From the NCBI RefSeq assembly GCF_001921215.1, contig NZ_MSIF01000014.1:1-64000 (forward strand): 64,000 bases of DNA, written 5' to 3'. Numbering within the stretch: the first letter of the stretch is position 1; every line of letters begins with the position of its first letter. Positions 54,342-64,000 of the stretch are shown here, piece after piece. The position numbers and the translations under genes were made by a program. Source of the DNA: Actinophytocola xinjiangensis. Lineage in GTDB: Bacteria > Actinomycetota > Actinomycetes > Mycobacteriales > Pseudonocardiaceae. A model generated the notes under the pieces. It was not told the DNA's origin and searched no databases. It saw only the letters and a list, made by a program, of their open reading frames with translations.

Positions 54342-55522
54342 ACTGGGTCGACGCGGTCGTGATCGCGCTCGCGGTACTGGCGGCGATCTCGGGTGCGCGA
54401 CAGGGCGTCATCACGGCGCTGCCCGCGTTCATCGGGGTGCTGCTCGGGGCGATCGGTGGGATCAAACTGGCGCCGCTGGTCGTCCAGTACATCGAATCGA
54501 CACCGACCAGAGTGGCGTTCGCGGTCGCCGTGTTCGTGCTGCTCGTGGCGCTGGGCGAAACCCTCGGGGTGTGGCTCGGGCGCAGCATCCGCCAACGGAT
54601 CCGCTCCCCGAAACTGACCGGCGTCGACAACGCCCTCGGCGCGATCGTGCAGGGCGCGGTGGTGTTCGTGGTCGCCTGGCTGATCGCGCTGCCGCTGGTC
54701 ACCGTGGGTGGACTGCCCGGGCTCGCGTCGGCGATCCGCGGCTCGACCGTGCTCGGCGGGGTCAACAACGTGATGCCCTCCGCCGCCCAGAACCTGCCAG
54801 ACGAACTGCGCAAACTGCTGGACGTGTCCGGCTTCCCGGCCGCCGTCGACCCGTTCGACCGGACCCCCAGCAAGGAGGTGGCGCCGCCGGACCCCGCGTT
54901 GCAGGGCAGCGCCGTCGTGCAGCGGGTGCGGCCCAGCGTGCTCAAGATCCACGCCAAGGCGCCGTCGTGCTCGCGGGCGCTGGAGGGGACCGGGTTCGTC
55001 ATCTCACGCGAGCGGATGATGACCAACGCGCACGTGGTCGCCGGAACCAGCGAGGTCATCGTCGAGACCGACGACGGGGCCCTGGACGCGCGGGTGGTCC
55101 ACTACGACCCCAACACCGACGTGGCGATCCTGGCGGTGCCCGGGTTGTCGGCCGCGGCGCTGCCGTTCGCGGGGGAACCGGCGCGGTCGGGACAGGACGG
55201 AATCGTGCTGGGATATCCGCTCGACGGGCCCTACACGGCGTCGCCGGCCCGGGTGCGGGACCGGATCGACCTCACCGGGCCGGACATCTACGACGCGAGC
55301 ACGGTGAACCGCGAGGTGTTCACCCTGCGGGCACTGGTGCGAAGCGGGAACTCCGGAGGTCCGCTGGTGGACACCCAGGGCCGCGTGATCGGCGTGATCT
55401 TCGGCGCGGCGGTGGACGAGTCGGAAACAGGCTTCGCACTGACCGCCGACGAGGTCGAGGACGAACTACGCGCCGCCCCGGGCCTGTCCCGGGCCGTCGG
55501 CACCGGCTCCTGCGCCGCCTGA
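54338..55522 (+). CDS. marP: MarP-like membrane serine protease
   Basis: 394-residue protein with four N-terminal membrane helices of CvpA type (first: VVIALAVLAAISGARQG), then a periplasmic trypsin-like protease. His is in MMTNAHVVAG, Asp in DVAILAVPG and the nucleophile Ser in RSGNSGGPL. Two Cys (PSCSRALEGT and TGSC) may form a disulfide that controls activity, as reported for M. tuberculosis MarP (Rv3671c), needed for acid resistance. The GTG start overlaps the Nudix stop. It ends the four-gene nth-marP run. Confidence 0.95.
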   Translation: MNWVDAVVIALAVLAAISGARQGVITALPAFIGVLLGAIGGIKLAPLVVQYIESTPTRVAFAVAVFVLLVALGETLGVWLGRSIRQRIRSPKLTGVDNALGAIVQGAVVFVVAWLIALPLVTVGGLPGLASAIRGSTVLGGVNNVMPSAAQNLPDELRKLLDVSGFPAAVDPFDRTPSKEVAPPDPALQGSAVVQRVRPSVLKIHAKAPSCSRALEGTGFVISRERMMTNAHVVAGTSEVIVETDDGALDARVVHYDPNTDVAILAVPGLSAAALPFAGEPARSGQDGIVLGYPLDGPYTASPARVRDRIDLTGPDIYDASTVNREVFTLRALVRSGNSGGPLVDTQGRVIGVIFGAAVDESETGFALTADEVEDELRAAPGLSRAVGTGSCAA

Positions 55523-55561
55523 CCTCTCACCGTCAGACCCTCTGGAGACCCTCTGGGGCGC

Positions 55562-55637
55562 GGGGATCCCCCCGTTTTCCAGTCTACCGAGTGGCACCGA
55601 CAGTTCTGGGCGGTGAGCGAGGTGGCTGTGGACAACC
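55562..55637 (+). repeat. Dispersed intergenic repeat, copy 2, with DnaA-box-like 9-mer
   Basis: Matches 9061-9135 reverse complement; see that entry. It lies between the marP and ephE-like stops. TGTGGACAA at 55627-55635 is a perfect reverse DnaA box. No gene in 55523-55658. Confidence 0.7.
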
Positions 55638-55658
55638 GAGGAGACTCAGGCCCCGCGA

Positions 55659-56600
55659 CTACGACCGGGCCAGGAAATCCGCCAGCAGTCGGTTGGTCGC
55701 CGTCGACGCTTCCTGATGGGGAAAATGCCCGACCTCGTCCAGCAGATGGGTTTCGGTTCGCCCGTGGGCCCAATTGGCCGACGCCCGAATCGTGGCCGGC
55801 AGGATGCACGGGTCCAGCGCCCCGGACACCTGCAACACCGGAACGGTGATCCGCCGCTGCATGGCTTCCCGGTACCGCCGCCCCTCGCCCCGCAGCTGGG
55901 AACGCACGGCCCACCGGTAGTACTCCAGCGCGCTGTGGGCCGCCCCGCGAACCAGCATGGCCGAACGAAGCCGTCGGGCGACGTCGTCGAATCCGGGTTG
56001 GACTGTCCATTCCGGACCGGACCAGGTGCGCAGGAGCGTCTCCACGGTGGCGGCGTCGTCGCGGGTGAGCCAGCGTTCGGGGGCCAGGGGGATCTGGGCG
56101 CGGAAGAGGTGGCCCAGCGCCCTGGCCTGGTTGGTGGCCTTGCGGCGCAGCATGGTCCGGCGGATCTCGCGGCTCAGGGCCAGGGGGTGTGGGGCCGAGA
56201 ACGCGCTCACCGAGCGCACCAGGCGCGGGTGGAACGCGGCCACCGTCCAGGCCAGCAGACCGCCCCAGCCGTGGCCGACCAGGTGGGCCTTGGGCTCACC
56301 GAGGGCCTTGACCAGGCCGCCGACGTCACCGGCGAGGGTCCAGGCGTCGTAGCCGCGCGGGGGTTTGTCCGAGTCGCCGTAGCCGCGCAGGTCGACGGCC
56401 ACGGCGCGGAAGCCGGCACCGGACAGCGCGGTCAGTTGGTGGCGCCAGGTCCACCAGAACTCGCCGAAACCGTGCAGCAGCAGGACCAGCGGGCCCTCAC
56501 CGGTCTCCGTGACGTGCAGGCGGATGCCGTTCGCGTGGACGTCACGGTGTTGCCACGGGCCGTCGATGCGGACGGTCGACGGGTCGGGGCGGGTGTGCAC
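55659..56600 (-). CDS. EphE-like alpha/beta hydrolase lacking the usual nucleophile
   Basis: 313-residue epoxide-hydrolase-like protein in the ephE position next to marP. The oxyanion text LLHGFGEFWWTWRHQL and DLRGYGDSDKPPRGYD are normal. The nucleophile elbow reads VGHGWGGLLAW, with Gly where epoxide hydrolases have Asp (GHDWG). The later Asp (SGALDPCI) and His (DEVGHFPHQE) are present. Thus hydrolysis by the standard mechanism is doubtful. It is followed on the same strand upstream by the holin-like gene. An unusual but conserved subfamily is possible. Confidence 0.85.
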   Translation of the reverse strand: MHTRPDPSTVRIDGPWQHRDVHANGIRLHVTETGEGPLVLLLHGFGEFWWTWRHQLTALSGAGFRAVAVDLRGYGDSDKPPRGYDAWTLAGDVGGLVKALGEPKAHLVGHGWGGLLAWTVAAFHPRLVRSVSAFSAPHPLALSREIRRTMLRRKATNQARALGHLFRAQIPLAPERWLTRDDAATVETLLRTWSGPEWTVQPGFDDVARRLRSAMLVRGAAHSALEYYRWAVRSQLRGEGRRYREAMQRRITVPVLQVSGALDPCILPATIRASANWAHGRTETHLLDEVGHFPHQEASTATNRLLADFLARS

Positions 56601-56627
56601 GGCGGTGGCGCTCAGGGCACTGACCCC

Positions 56628-57155
56628 TCAGACACGGCGAACGGCGTCGCCGTCGGGGCGGGCGAGGGTGGCGCCGCCCTCGGTGGCGGGCTCGCTCTCG
56701 CCCCGGTGGCGCAGGACCGCGGCGTTCTCGCGCATGGTCTCGATGGTGCGTTTCGGCGCACGGATGGACTTGAGTTTGCGCACGCCCATGAGCACCGCGA
56801 GCCCCACCGCGCCCAGCATCGCGCCGAACACGATCAGGAACGCCGCCCAGCGGGGCAGCCACTCCGCCAGCAGCTCAGCGGCGAAGAAAAAGAAGAAGAA
56901 CGAGCTGTACAGCAGGATGACCAGCGCGAGGATGAACCACACACTGCCCTTCAGGCCCTTCTTGATCTCCCCGGCGACCTCGGACTTCGCCAGCTCGACC
57001 TCGGCCCTGACCAGCGTCGACAGGTGCGCTGTCGCGTCCTTGACCAGGTTCCCGATCGACTGGTCACCCTCGCCGGCCGACTCGTCGGCCAGTGGGATGG
57101 ACGGGACCCGCGGCAGGCCGTTGGTGTTCTCGCGCGCACTCGTCACGTGCGCCAT
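56628..57155 (-). CDS. Phage-holin-like membrane protein (Rv3669-like)
   Basis: 175-residue protein of the holin-III-6-like (DUF1469) group. Residues 38-75 are an amphipathic helix (LVKDATAHLSTLVRAEVELAKSEVAG). Two membrane helices follow (VWFILALVILLYSSFFFFF and AAFLIVFGAMLGAVGLAVLM), with six consecutive Phe at the first. The charged tail is disordered. It lies between ephE-like and VIT genes, corresponding to Rv3669. Function not known. Confidence 0.85.
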   Translation of the reverse strand: MAHVTSARENTNGLPRVPSIPLADESAGEGDQSIGNLVKDATAHLSTLVRAEVELAKSEVAGEIKKGLKGSVWFILALVILLYSSFFFFFFAAELLAEWLPRWAAFLIVFGAMLGAVGLAVLMGVRKLKSIRAPKRTIETMRENAAVLRHRGESEPATEGGATLARPDGDAVRRV

Positions 57156-57210
57156 CGTGCCATGCGCCGATCAATGAAGCCGCCCGGGCGGGGCAACTCG
57201 GCCGCGCCGG

Positions 57211-57921
57211 TCAGCTGGTGGAGATGCCGAACAGCACACCGACGACATAGGTCACCAGCATCGTCAACGCGCCGACCCCGACATTGCGGGCCACCGCCCG
57301 CCGCACCGGCGCGTTGCCCAGCCGGGCGCTGACCACGCCGGTCAGCACCAGCCCGGCGCCCACCGCGATCGCACACGCCCACACCCGCCACTGCACGGGC
57401 GGCAGGATGATCGCGGCCAGCGGCAGCAGCCCGCCGACGGTGAACGCCACCAGCGACGCGGCCGCCGCCCACCACGGGCTGGTCAGCTGGTCGGGGTCGA
57501 TGCCGTGCTCGGCCTGTGCGTGCGCTTCCAGGGCGTCGTGGCGGGTCAGCTCGCGGGCCACGTCGGCGGCCAGGCCGGGGGACAGGCCCTTGTCCTCGTA
57601 GATCTCGGCGAGTTCCCGCTCCTCGGCCTCCGGCATGGTCTCCAGCTCGTACTGCTCGTAGCGCAGCGTGGCCTGTTCGGTGTCGCGCTGGGTGCTGACC
57701 GACACGTACTCGCCGCCGGCCATCGACAGCGCTCCGGCGACCAGGCTGGCCACTCCGGCGACGAGGATCGCGGTCCGTTCGGGGGTCGCGCCGGCGACGC
57801 CGACGACCAGGCCGGCGACCGAGATGATGCCGTCGTTGGCACCGAGCACCCCGGCGCGCAACCAGTTCAGCCGGGAGCTGAGGGTGGACTGGTGTCGCGC
57901 GCCGGGGTGCGTTTCGGTCAT
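57211..57921 (-). CDS. VIT1/CCC1-family metal transporter
   Basis: 236-residue membrane protein. The N-terminal LRAGVLGANDGIISVAGLVVGVAGA is the family signature. SMAGGEYVSVSTQRDTEQA follows, with Glu and Ser residues lining the pathway. The cytoplasmic metal-binding region has acidic PEAEERELAEIYEDKG. Five membrane helices. It would move iron or manganese out of the cytoplasm. Divergence is absent; the gene is downstream of acs on the same strand, with a 20-bp gap. Confidence 0.92.
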   Translation of the reverse strand: MTETHPGARHQSTLSSRLNWLRAGVLGANDGIISVAGLVVGVAGATPERTAILVAGVASLVAGALSMAGGEYVSVSTQRDTEQATLRYEQYELETMPEAEERELAEIYEDKGLSPGLAADVARELTRHDALEAHAQAEHGIDPDQLTSPWWAAAASLVAFTVGGLLPLAAIILPPVQWRVWACAIAVGAGLVLTGVVSARLGNAPVRRAVARNVGVGALTMLVTYVVGVLFGISTS

Positions 57922-57941
57922 GCCCTGGATCTAACCGCTGA

Positions 57942-59927
<1,986 letters not shown>

Positions 59928-60074
59928 GATGCGGATCCTCCTCGACCCAGGGATGGGAGATCTTTCGCCCCCGACCGTAGTGCGCCACACGCTCCGGCAA
60001 CAGGATCAAAGAGGTCCAGACCACGCAAAAGACGGTTCCCCACGCCTGCCTGTCACCCGGTAGTGTCGCGCTTC

Positions 60075-60809
60075 GTGACTGACCCGCTGGCGCCGCTGCT
60101 GGAACTGCCCGGCGTGCGCGACGCCGTGGCCGCCGCCCGCGAGGCGGTGGACCAGGTACACGGGCACCAGGCCAACCGCCGGGGCTGGCCGACCACCGCC
60201 GCCGAGGCGTCGGTGCGGGCCGCGCGGGCGTCCGCGGCACTGGACGGCGCGGAGGTCGAGATCCCGGAGTCCGGTGAGGTCAACGAGCCGGTTCTGGCCG
60301 GGGCGCTGCGGATCGCGGAGTCCATCGGCCCGATGCTGCCGACCTGGCAGCGCGCCCCCATGCAGGCCCTGGCGAAACTGCACGTCCTCGCGGCCACCGA
60401 CCTGCTGGCTGACGACGCCCTCGGCCGCCCCCGCCCCGGCCGGGGCATGTCCAGGCGCCTGGACCTGCTGGCCGACCTGGTCGCCGGCGGCACGTCGGTG
60501 CCCGGCCCGGTGCTGGTGGCGGTCGTGCACGGTGAGTTGCTGGCGCTGTCGCCGTTCGACGCCGCCAACGGTGTGGTGGCGCGGGCGGCGGCGCGACTGA
60601 CGATGATCGGCACCGGCCTGGACCCGAAGGGCCTGACGGTGCCCGAGGTCTTCTTCCTGCGCCGCTCGGACCGCTACACCGAGGCGGCGGCGGGTTTCCG
60701 CACCGGCACCGACACCGCGCTGGCCGAATGGCTGCTGCTGTGCTGCGAGGCGATCGAGGCGGGCGCCAGGGAGGCGACCAGCATCGCCGACGCGGCGCTG
60801 GCCGGTTGA
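60075..60809 (+). CDS. Fic-like protein with degenerate active site
   Basis: 244-residue protein from GTG 60075. The helical Fic-type fold is suggested by SVRAARASAALDGAEVEIPE (inhibitory-helix-like segment) and by GELLALSPFDAANGVVARAAARL. The latter aligns to the Fic motif HxFxxGNGRxxR, but the catalytic His is Ser, and one of the Gly/Arg positions is altered, so AMP transfer is doubtful. Proteins of this type are annotated oxidoreductase in some actinobacteria. It is divergent from acs. The longer open frame overlaps acs. Confidence 0.7.
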   Translation: MTDPLAPLLELPGVRDAVAAAREAVDQVHGHQANRRGWPTTAAEASVRAARASAALDGAEVEIPESGEVNEPVLAGALRIAESIGPMLPTWQRAPMQALAKLHVLAATDLLADDALGRPRPGRGMSRRLDLLADLVAGGTSVPGPVLVAVVHGELLALSPFDAANGVVARAAARLTMIGTGLDPKGLTVPEVFFLRRSDRYTEAAAGFRTGTDTALAEWLLLCCEAIEAGAREATSIADAALAG

Positions 60810-61013
60810 GTCCCTCCAGCGGCCTTCCAGCGTTCTTCCGTTGTCCCGGCGCACCATGGGTGGTGCGAGTCCCCTTCCTCGCTGTGTGTGTTGATCGGGT
60901 GATCCACAGTGGCGGGCCGAGATTCCCCTAGCGTCTCGGCCCGCCTGTGCTGTTCCGGGGTGACATATCCCTCGCCGTTCGTCGTGGCGCGGTGACCCGG
61001 CGGGGTCGACCAT

Positions 61014-61832
61014 GTGCTGATGACGTCCTCGCCTGATCTGCCGGAGGGCTACCTGCTGGACAACGCGCGCGCCGAGGCCGGCGAGCGGTTCGTGTGGCTG
61101 GCCGAACTGTTCGACGGCGTGACCCTCGGGCACGTCGACCGGCTGGGCATCGGTCCCGGCTCGCGCTGCTGGGAGGTGGGCGCCGGCGGCCCCGGCGTCC
61201 CCGAGGCGCTGGCGGCGACCGTCGGCCCGACCGGGTACGTGCTGGCCACCGACATCGACCATTCGTGGCTGCGGGAAGGCGACGGGTACGAGGTGCGGCG
61301 CCACGACGTCGCCGCCGACCCGCCCCCCGAGCCGGGGACCTTCGACCTGGTGCACGCCAGGCTCGTGCTGGTCCACCTGCCCGACCGGGCCAGGGCACTG
61401 GCCGCGATGGTGGCGGCGCTGCGCCCCGGCGGCTGGCTGCTGGTCGAGGACGCCGACACCGCGTTGCAGCCGCTGGCGTGCCTGGACGACAGCGGCCCCG
61501 CGCAGCGCCGGGCCAACCGCCTGCGCGACGCGGTCCGCGAGCTGATGACACGCCGCGGCGCGAACCTGCGCTTCGGCCGCACCCTGCCGGGGGCGTTGCG
61601 CGCGGCGGGCCTGGTCGACGTCGCCGCCTCAGGCTCGTTCCCTGTCGGCGGCCCGGCCTGCGACCACCTGGAGGCGGCGACCATCCGACACGTCCGCGAC
61701 GAACTCCTCACCGCCGGCCTGACCGACACCACCGAGATCGACGCCCACCTGACCGCCATCAACGCCGGCGAACTCGACCTGACCCTCGCCCCGCTGATCT
61801 CGACCTGGGGCCGCCGCCCATCCGGTCACTGA
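61014..61832 (+). CDS. SAM-dependent methyltransferase
   Basis: 272-residue class I methyltransferase. Motif I is WEVGAGGPGVPEAL, motif II VLATDIDHSWL, and the later DLVHARLVLVHLPDR follows. RPGGWLLVEDAD is the post-motif. The N-terminal YLLDNARAEAGERFVWLAELFD is typical of the ubiquinone/menaquinone-like and natural-product methyltransferases. Substrate is unknown. GTG 61014 has GCGGGG upstream; ATG 61020 is an alternative. The 61833-62132 gap contains two hairpins. Confidence 0.85.
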   Translation: MLMTSSPDLPEGYLLDNARAEAGERFVWLAELFDGVTLGHVDRLGIGPGSRCWEVGAGGPGVPEALAATVGPTGYVLATDIDHSWLREGDGYEVRRHDVAADPPPEPGTFDLVHARLVLVHLPDRARALAAMVAALRPGGWLLVEDADTALQPLACLDDSGPAQRRANRLRDAVRELMTRRGANLRFGRTLPGALRAAGLVDVAASGSFPVGGPACDHLEAATIRHVRDELLTAGLTDTTEIDAHLTAINAGELDLTLAPLISTWGRRPSGH

Positions 61833-61997
61833 GCACCGCGAGGCTCCGGCACCGGACCGACCAGCGCGGGTGGGTGGACCTGGTCGCCGCCCCGATCCGA
61901 CCGGGGGAGACGGGCGGCACCCTGGAGACGATGTCGGTGCTGGTGCGTTCGCTGTCCGGGCGGCAGGCAGTTCCGTGCCGTTCGATCACCCTGTTGA

Positions 61998-62021
61998 GGG
62001 ACGGCAGGAGCCTGCCGTCCC
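61998..62021 (+). terminator. Hairpin terminator after the methyltransferase
   Basis: GGGACGGCAGG and CCTGCCGTCCC are perfect 11-bp arms around AG; an adjacent CGGCCGATCGGCCG palindrome follows. Confidence 0.65.
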
Positions 62022-62089
62022 GGCCGATCGGCCGGTGCCACCCGAAAGGTGTCGGGTTCTGTTCCACGAGCTGTACCCGATGGTGGCGC

Positions 62090-62130
62090 TCACGCGAGGT
62101 CCGGCGTTGAGCCGGACCCCGCGAGCGTGA
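62090..62130. terminator. Hairpin after murQ
   Basis: GGTCCGGC/GCCGGACC with GTTGA loop, flanked by TCACGC/GCGTGA, directly beyond the murQ stop on the minus strand. Confidence 0.65.
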
Positions 62131-62132
62131 CG

Positions 62133-63059
62133 TCAGACCGCGTCGGCGCCCAGGGCGTGCAGGGCGCGGCGTACGTGGCCGTCGGTGCTGTCCAGTGCGG
62201 TGGCCGCGGCCTCGGCGTCCACACCGGACAGCAGGTGGACCAGGGCGACCTTGAGGTCGCCGTGGGCCTTGTCCAGTGCCACGGCGCATTCGTGCTGGTC
62301 GTGGCCGGTGGCTTCGCGCAGGATGCGCAGGGTGCGGCCGCGTAGCTTGGCGTTGGTGGCCCGCATGCTGACCATCAGGTTCGAGTAGGTGCGGCCCAGT
62401 CGCACCATCACGGCGGTGGAGAACGCGGTCAGCACGATCTTCTGCGCGGTGCCGGCCTTCATCCGGGTCGAGCCGGCGACGACCTCGGGGCCGGTGTCGA
62501 CCTCGATCAGCACGTCGATGTCCATCAGCCGGGTGGCGTGCGGGTTGCTGAACACCAGGCCGGTCCTGGCTCCCAGCGCGCCGGCGGAGCGCAGCGCGCC
62601 GAGCACGTACGGGGTCCGCCCGGACGCGGTGAGGCCGAGGACGAAGTCACCGGGTGCGGCGGCGGCCCGCAGGTGCGCGGCCCCCGCCTCCTCGTCGTCC
62701 TCGGCGTCCTCGACGGCGCTGCTGAACGCGGTCGCGCCACCGGCGTGGTGGACCATGAACCATTCGGCCGGGGCGTTGTAGGTCGGGGCGAGTTCGGCGG
62801 CGTCGAGGGTGGCCATGCGGCCGGACGTGCCGGCGCCGACGTAGTGCACCCGGTGCCCGGTGCGCAGTGCCTCGGCGGCGAAGTCGACCGCCCTGGCCAG
62901 TGCCGGCAGGGCGGCGGCGACCGCGTCGGGGACCAGGCGGTCCTCGGCGTTGATCGATCGCAGGATGTCCAGGGTGGACAGCTGGTCCAGGTCGGTCGTG
63001 CGTGGATTTCGCCGTTCGGTCGGCGAATCGACGTGCACGGCCTGCCGTGGCACGGTCAT
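62133..63059 (-). CDS. murQ: N-acetylmuramic acid 6-phosphate etherase
   Basis: 308-residue SIS-domain enzyme that splits the lactyl ether of MurNAc-6-phosphate during wall recycling. VGAGTSGRMATLDAAELAPTY is the MurQ signature with the phosphate loop. LTASGRTPYVLGAL is the second sugar-phosphate loop, and KAGTAQKIVLTAFSTAVMV follows. The C-terminal helical domain contains ALDKAHGDLKVALVHLLSG. The start is ATG 63059 with GGGGAGG. It lies 22 bp after murR on the same strand. Confidence 0.95.
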   Translation of the reverse strand: MTVPRQAVHVDSPTERRNPRTTDLDQLSTLDILRSINAEDRLVPDAVAAALPALARAVDFAAEALRTGHRVHYVGAGTSGRMATLDAAELAPTYNAPAEWFMVHHAGGATAFSSAVEDAEDDEEAGAAHLRAAAAPGDFVLGLTASGRTPYVLGALRSAGALGARTGLVFSNPHATRLMDIDVLIEVDTGPEVVAGSTRMKAGTAQKIVLTAFSTAVMVRLGRTYSNLMVSMRATNAKLRGRTLRILREATGHDQHECAVALDKAHGDLKVALVHLLSGVDAEAAATALDSTDGHVRRALHALGADAV

Positions 63060-63081
63060 TTGCTGCCTCCCCCAAGGATGG

Positions 63082-63999
63082 TCACTTTCCGGTCTCCCGC
63101 GCCTTGCGGCGACCGTCGTGGCGGGTTTCCAACCGGTGGGAGCCCACCGCGCCCCTGGTGTCGTCCAGTGCCTTCATCGCGTTGTCGAGGTGGCGCTGGG
63201 CGACCCCGATGAACAGGCAGTCGACGACGGTGAGTTGCGCGATCCGGCTGGCCATCGCGCCGGAGCGGAACGTGGTTTCCCGCGCGGCGGTGGTCAGCAC
63301 CAGGTCGGCGACCTCGCTGATCGGCGCTGTCGGGAAGTTGGTCAGGGCGACGGTGATCGCACCGGCCTTGCGGGCCTCGCGCAGCGCCTCGACGGTGTCG
63401 GCGGTGGCGCCGGTGTGCGAGATGGCGAAGGCGACGTCGCCCTTGTCGAGCACGGCGGCCGAGGTCAGCATGATGTGCGTGTCGCTCCACGCGAAGCTGA
63501 TCCGGCCGATCCGGTGCAGCTTCTGTTGGAGGTCGGCGGCGACGAACGCGCTGGCCCCGACGCCGTAGACGTCGACGCGGGAGGCCGAGGCGATGGCCTC
63601 GACGACCTTCTCCAGCACGGTGACGTCGAGTTGGGCGGCGGTCTCCTCGACCGCTCGGGCGTCGGCGAAGGTCACCTTGCCGACGACGGTCGCCAGATCG
63701 TCGTCGGTGGAGATCTCGCCGCCGAGGTCGCGTTCGGCGCGGGCCTCGGACCGGGCGGTGTCGGCGGCCAGAGCGATCCGCAGCTCCGGATACCCACCGA
63801 CCCCGATGGCCTTGCAGAACCGGGTGACGGTGGTCTCGCTGGTGCCGGCGGCCTCGGCGACCTCGGTGATGCTCCGGCGCGCCACGGTCGACGGGCTGTC
63901 CAGAACGACCTTGGCCACGCGTTGCTCCGCGCGGGCCAGACCGGGCAGCAGTGACCGGATTCGGACCAGAGGACTTGACTCAGTGTGTTGTGTGGTCAT
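63082..63999 (-). CDS. murR: RpiR-family regulator, probable MurR
   Basis: 305-residue regulator. The N-terminal RpiR helix-turn-helix has SITEVAEAAGTSETTVTRFCKAIG. The C-terminal SIS domain starts with ASRVDVYGVGASAFVA and contains AISHTGATADTVEAL, the sugar-phosphate loop. The gene precedes murQ with 22 bp between, so control of murQ by MurNAc-6-phosphate is likely. The ATG 63999 is the last codon but one base of the window; its promoter is outside. Confidence 0.9.
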   Translation of the reverse strand: MTTQHTESSPLVRIRSLLPGLARAEQRVAKVVLDSPSTVARRSITEVAEAAGTSETTVTRFCKAIGVGGYPELRIALAADTARSEARAERDLGGEISTDDDLATVVGKVTFADARAVEETAAQLDVTVLEKVVEAIASASRVDVYGVGASAFVAADLQQKLHRIGRISFAWSDTHIMLTSAAVLDKGDVAFAISHTGATADTVEALREARKAGAITVALTNFPTAPISEVADLVLTTAARETTFRSGAMASRIAQLTVVDCLFIGVAQRHLDNAMKALDDTRGAVGSHRLETRHDGRRKARETGK

Positions 64000-64000
64000 G

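Noticed and set aside
54289-55716. 475-residue frame overlapping marP and the dispersed repeat
   Set aside because: Shadow of marP in another frame; only its tail corresponds to the repeat's conserved frame.

Overview
The window is a 64-kb chromosomal segment of a very GC-rich actinobacterium. The order of housekeeping genes follows that remembered for Mycobacterium tuberculosis H37Rv: dnaX, amidase, ybaB, recR; leuA, ask, asd; metallophosphoesterase, ponA2, whiB4, two ArsA-like ATPases, RidA, MBL hydrolase, crp, small membrane protein, nth, thioredoxin-like, CoA pyrophosphatase, marP, ephE, holin-like, acs. Accessory genes are interleaved. No mycolic-acid or mycobacterial marker is visible. 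Together with KstR2-type steroid genes and NLP, NADAR and Dps genes, this suggests a filamentous relative such as Pseudonocardiaceae. That placement is inference.

Layout. 1-3097: replication, recombination and wall genes (dnaX 3' end, amidase, ybaB-recR-kinase). 3191-8958: a five-gene Dpp-type peptide ABC transporter operon. 9061-11142: a dispersed repeat, then leuA with a Leu-codon leader peptide and attenuator-like hairpin. 11268-16330: a small membrane protein, then a KstR2-type steroid-ring module (fadD3-like, kstR2-like, fadA6-like, two SDRs) with candidate operators. 16636-18461: nitroreductase and a PIG-V-like mannosyltransferase. 18603-20929: ask-asd. 20982-30253: accessory genes (Nep1-like protein, Rrf2/cupin pair, MFS, esterase, DCC protein, FMN reductase, Dps, S9 peptidase with NADAR, amidinotransferase).

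30285-35150 is a lower-GC accretion zone at a tRNA-Pro(CGG) gene. A perfect 98-bp direct repeat carrying the tRNA 3' end brackets about 3.7 kb. That segment holds an orphan type I-E-like CRISPR array (8 repeats, 7 spacers, no cas genes), an XRE regulator, a pair of mutually exclusive hairpins, a Cys-rich orphan protein and a decayed integrase. A second decayed integrase lies outside the left repeat, so two successive integrations are likely.

35167-60809 is the whiB4-crp-marP-acs block. It covers peptidoglycan synthesis, redox and cAMP regulation, DNA repair, acid-resistance protease and acetate activation. It is interrupted by two paralogous unknown proteins (one with a very long Pro/Val/Ala/Glu tail), an oxidoreductase, a second DNA-polymerase sliding clamp and an MFS exporter. 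61014-63999 holds a methyltransferase and the murR-murQ recycling pair. Perfect actinobacterial DnaA-box 9-mers were noticed in four intergenic gaps, all between convergent genes.
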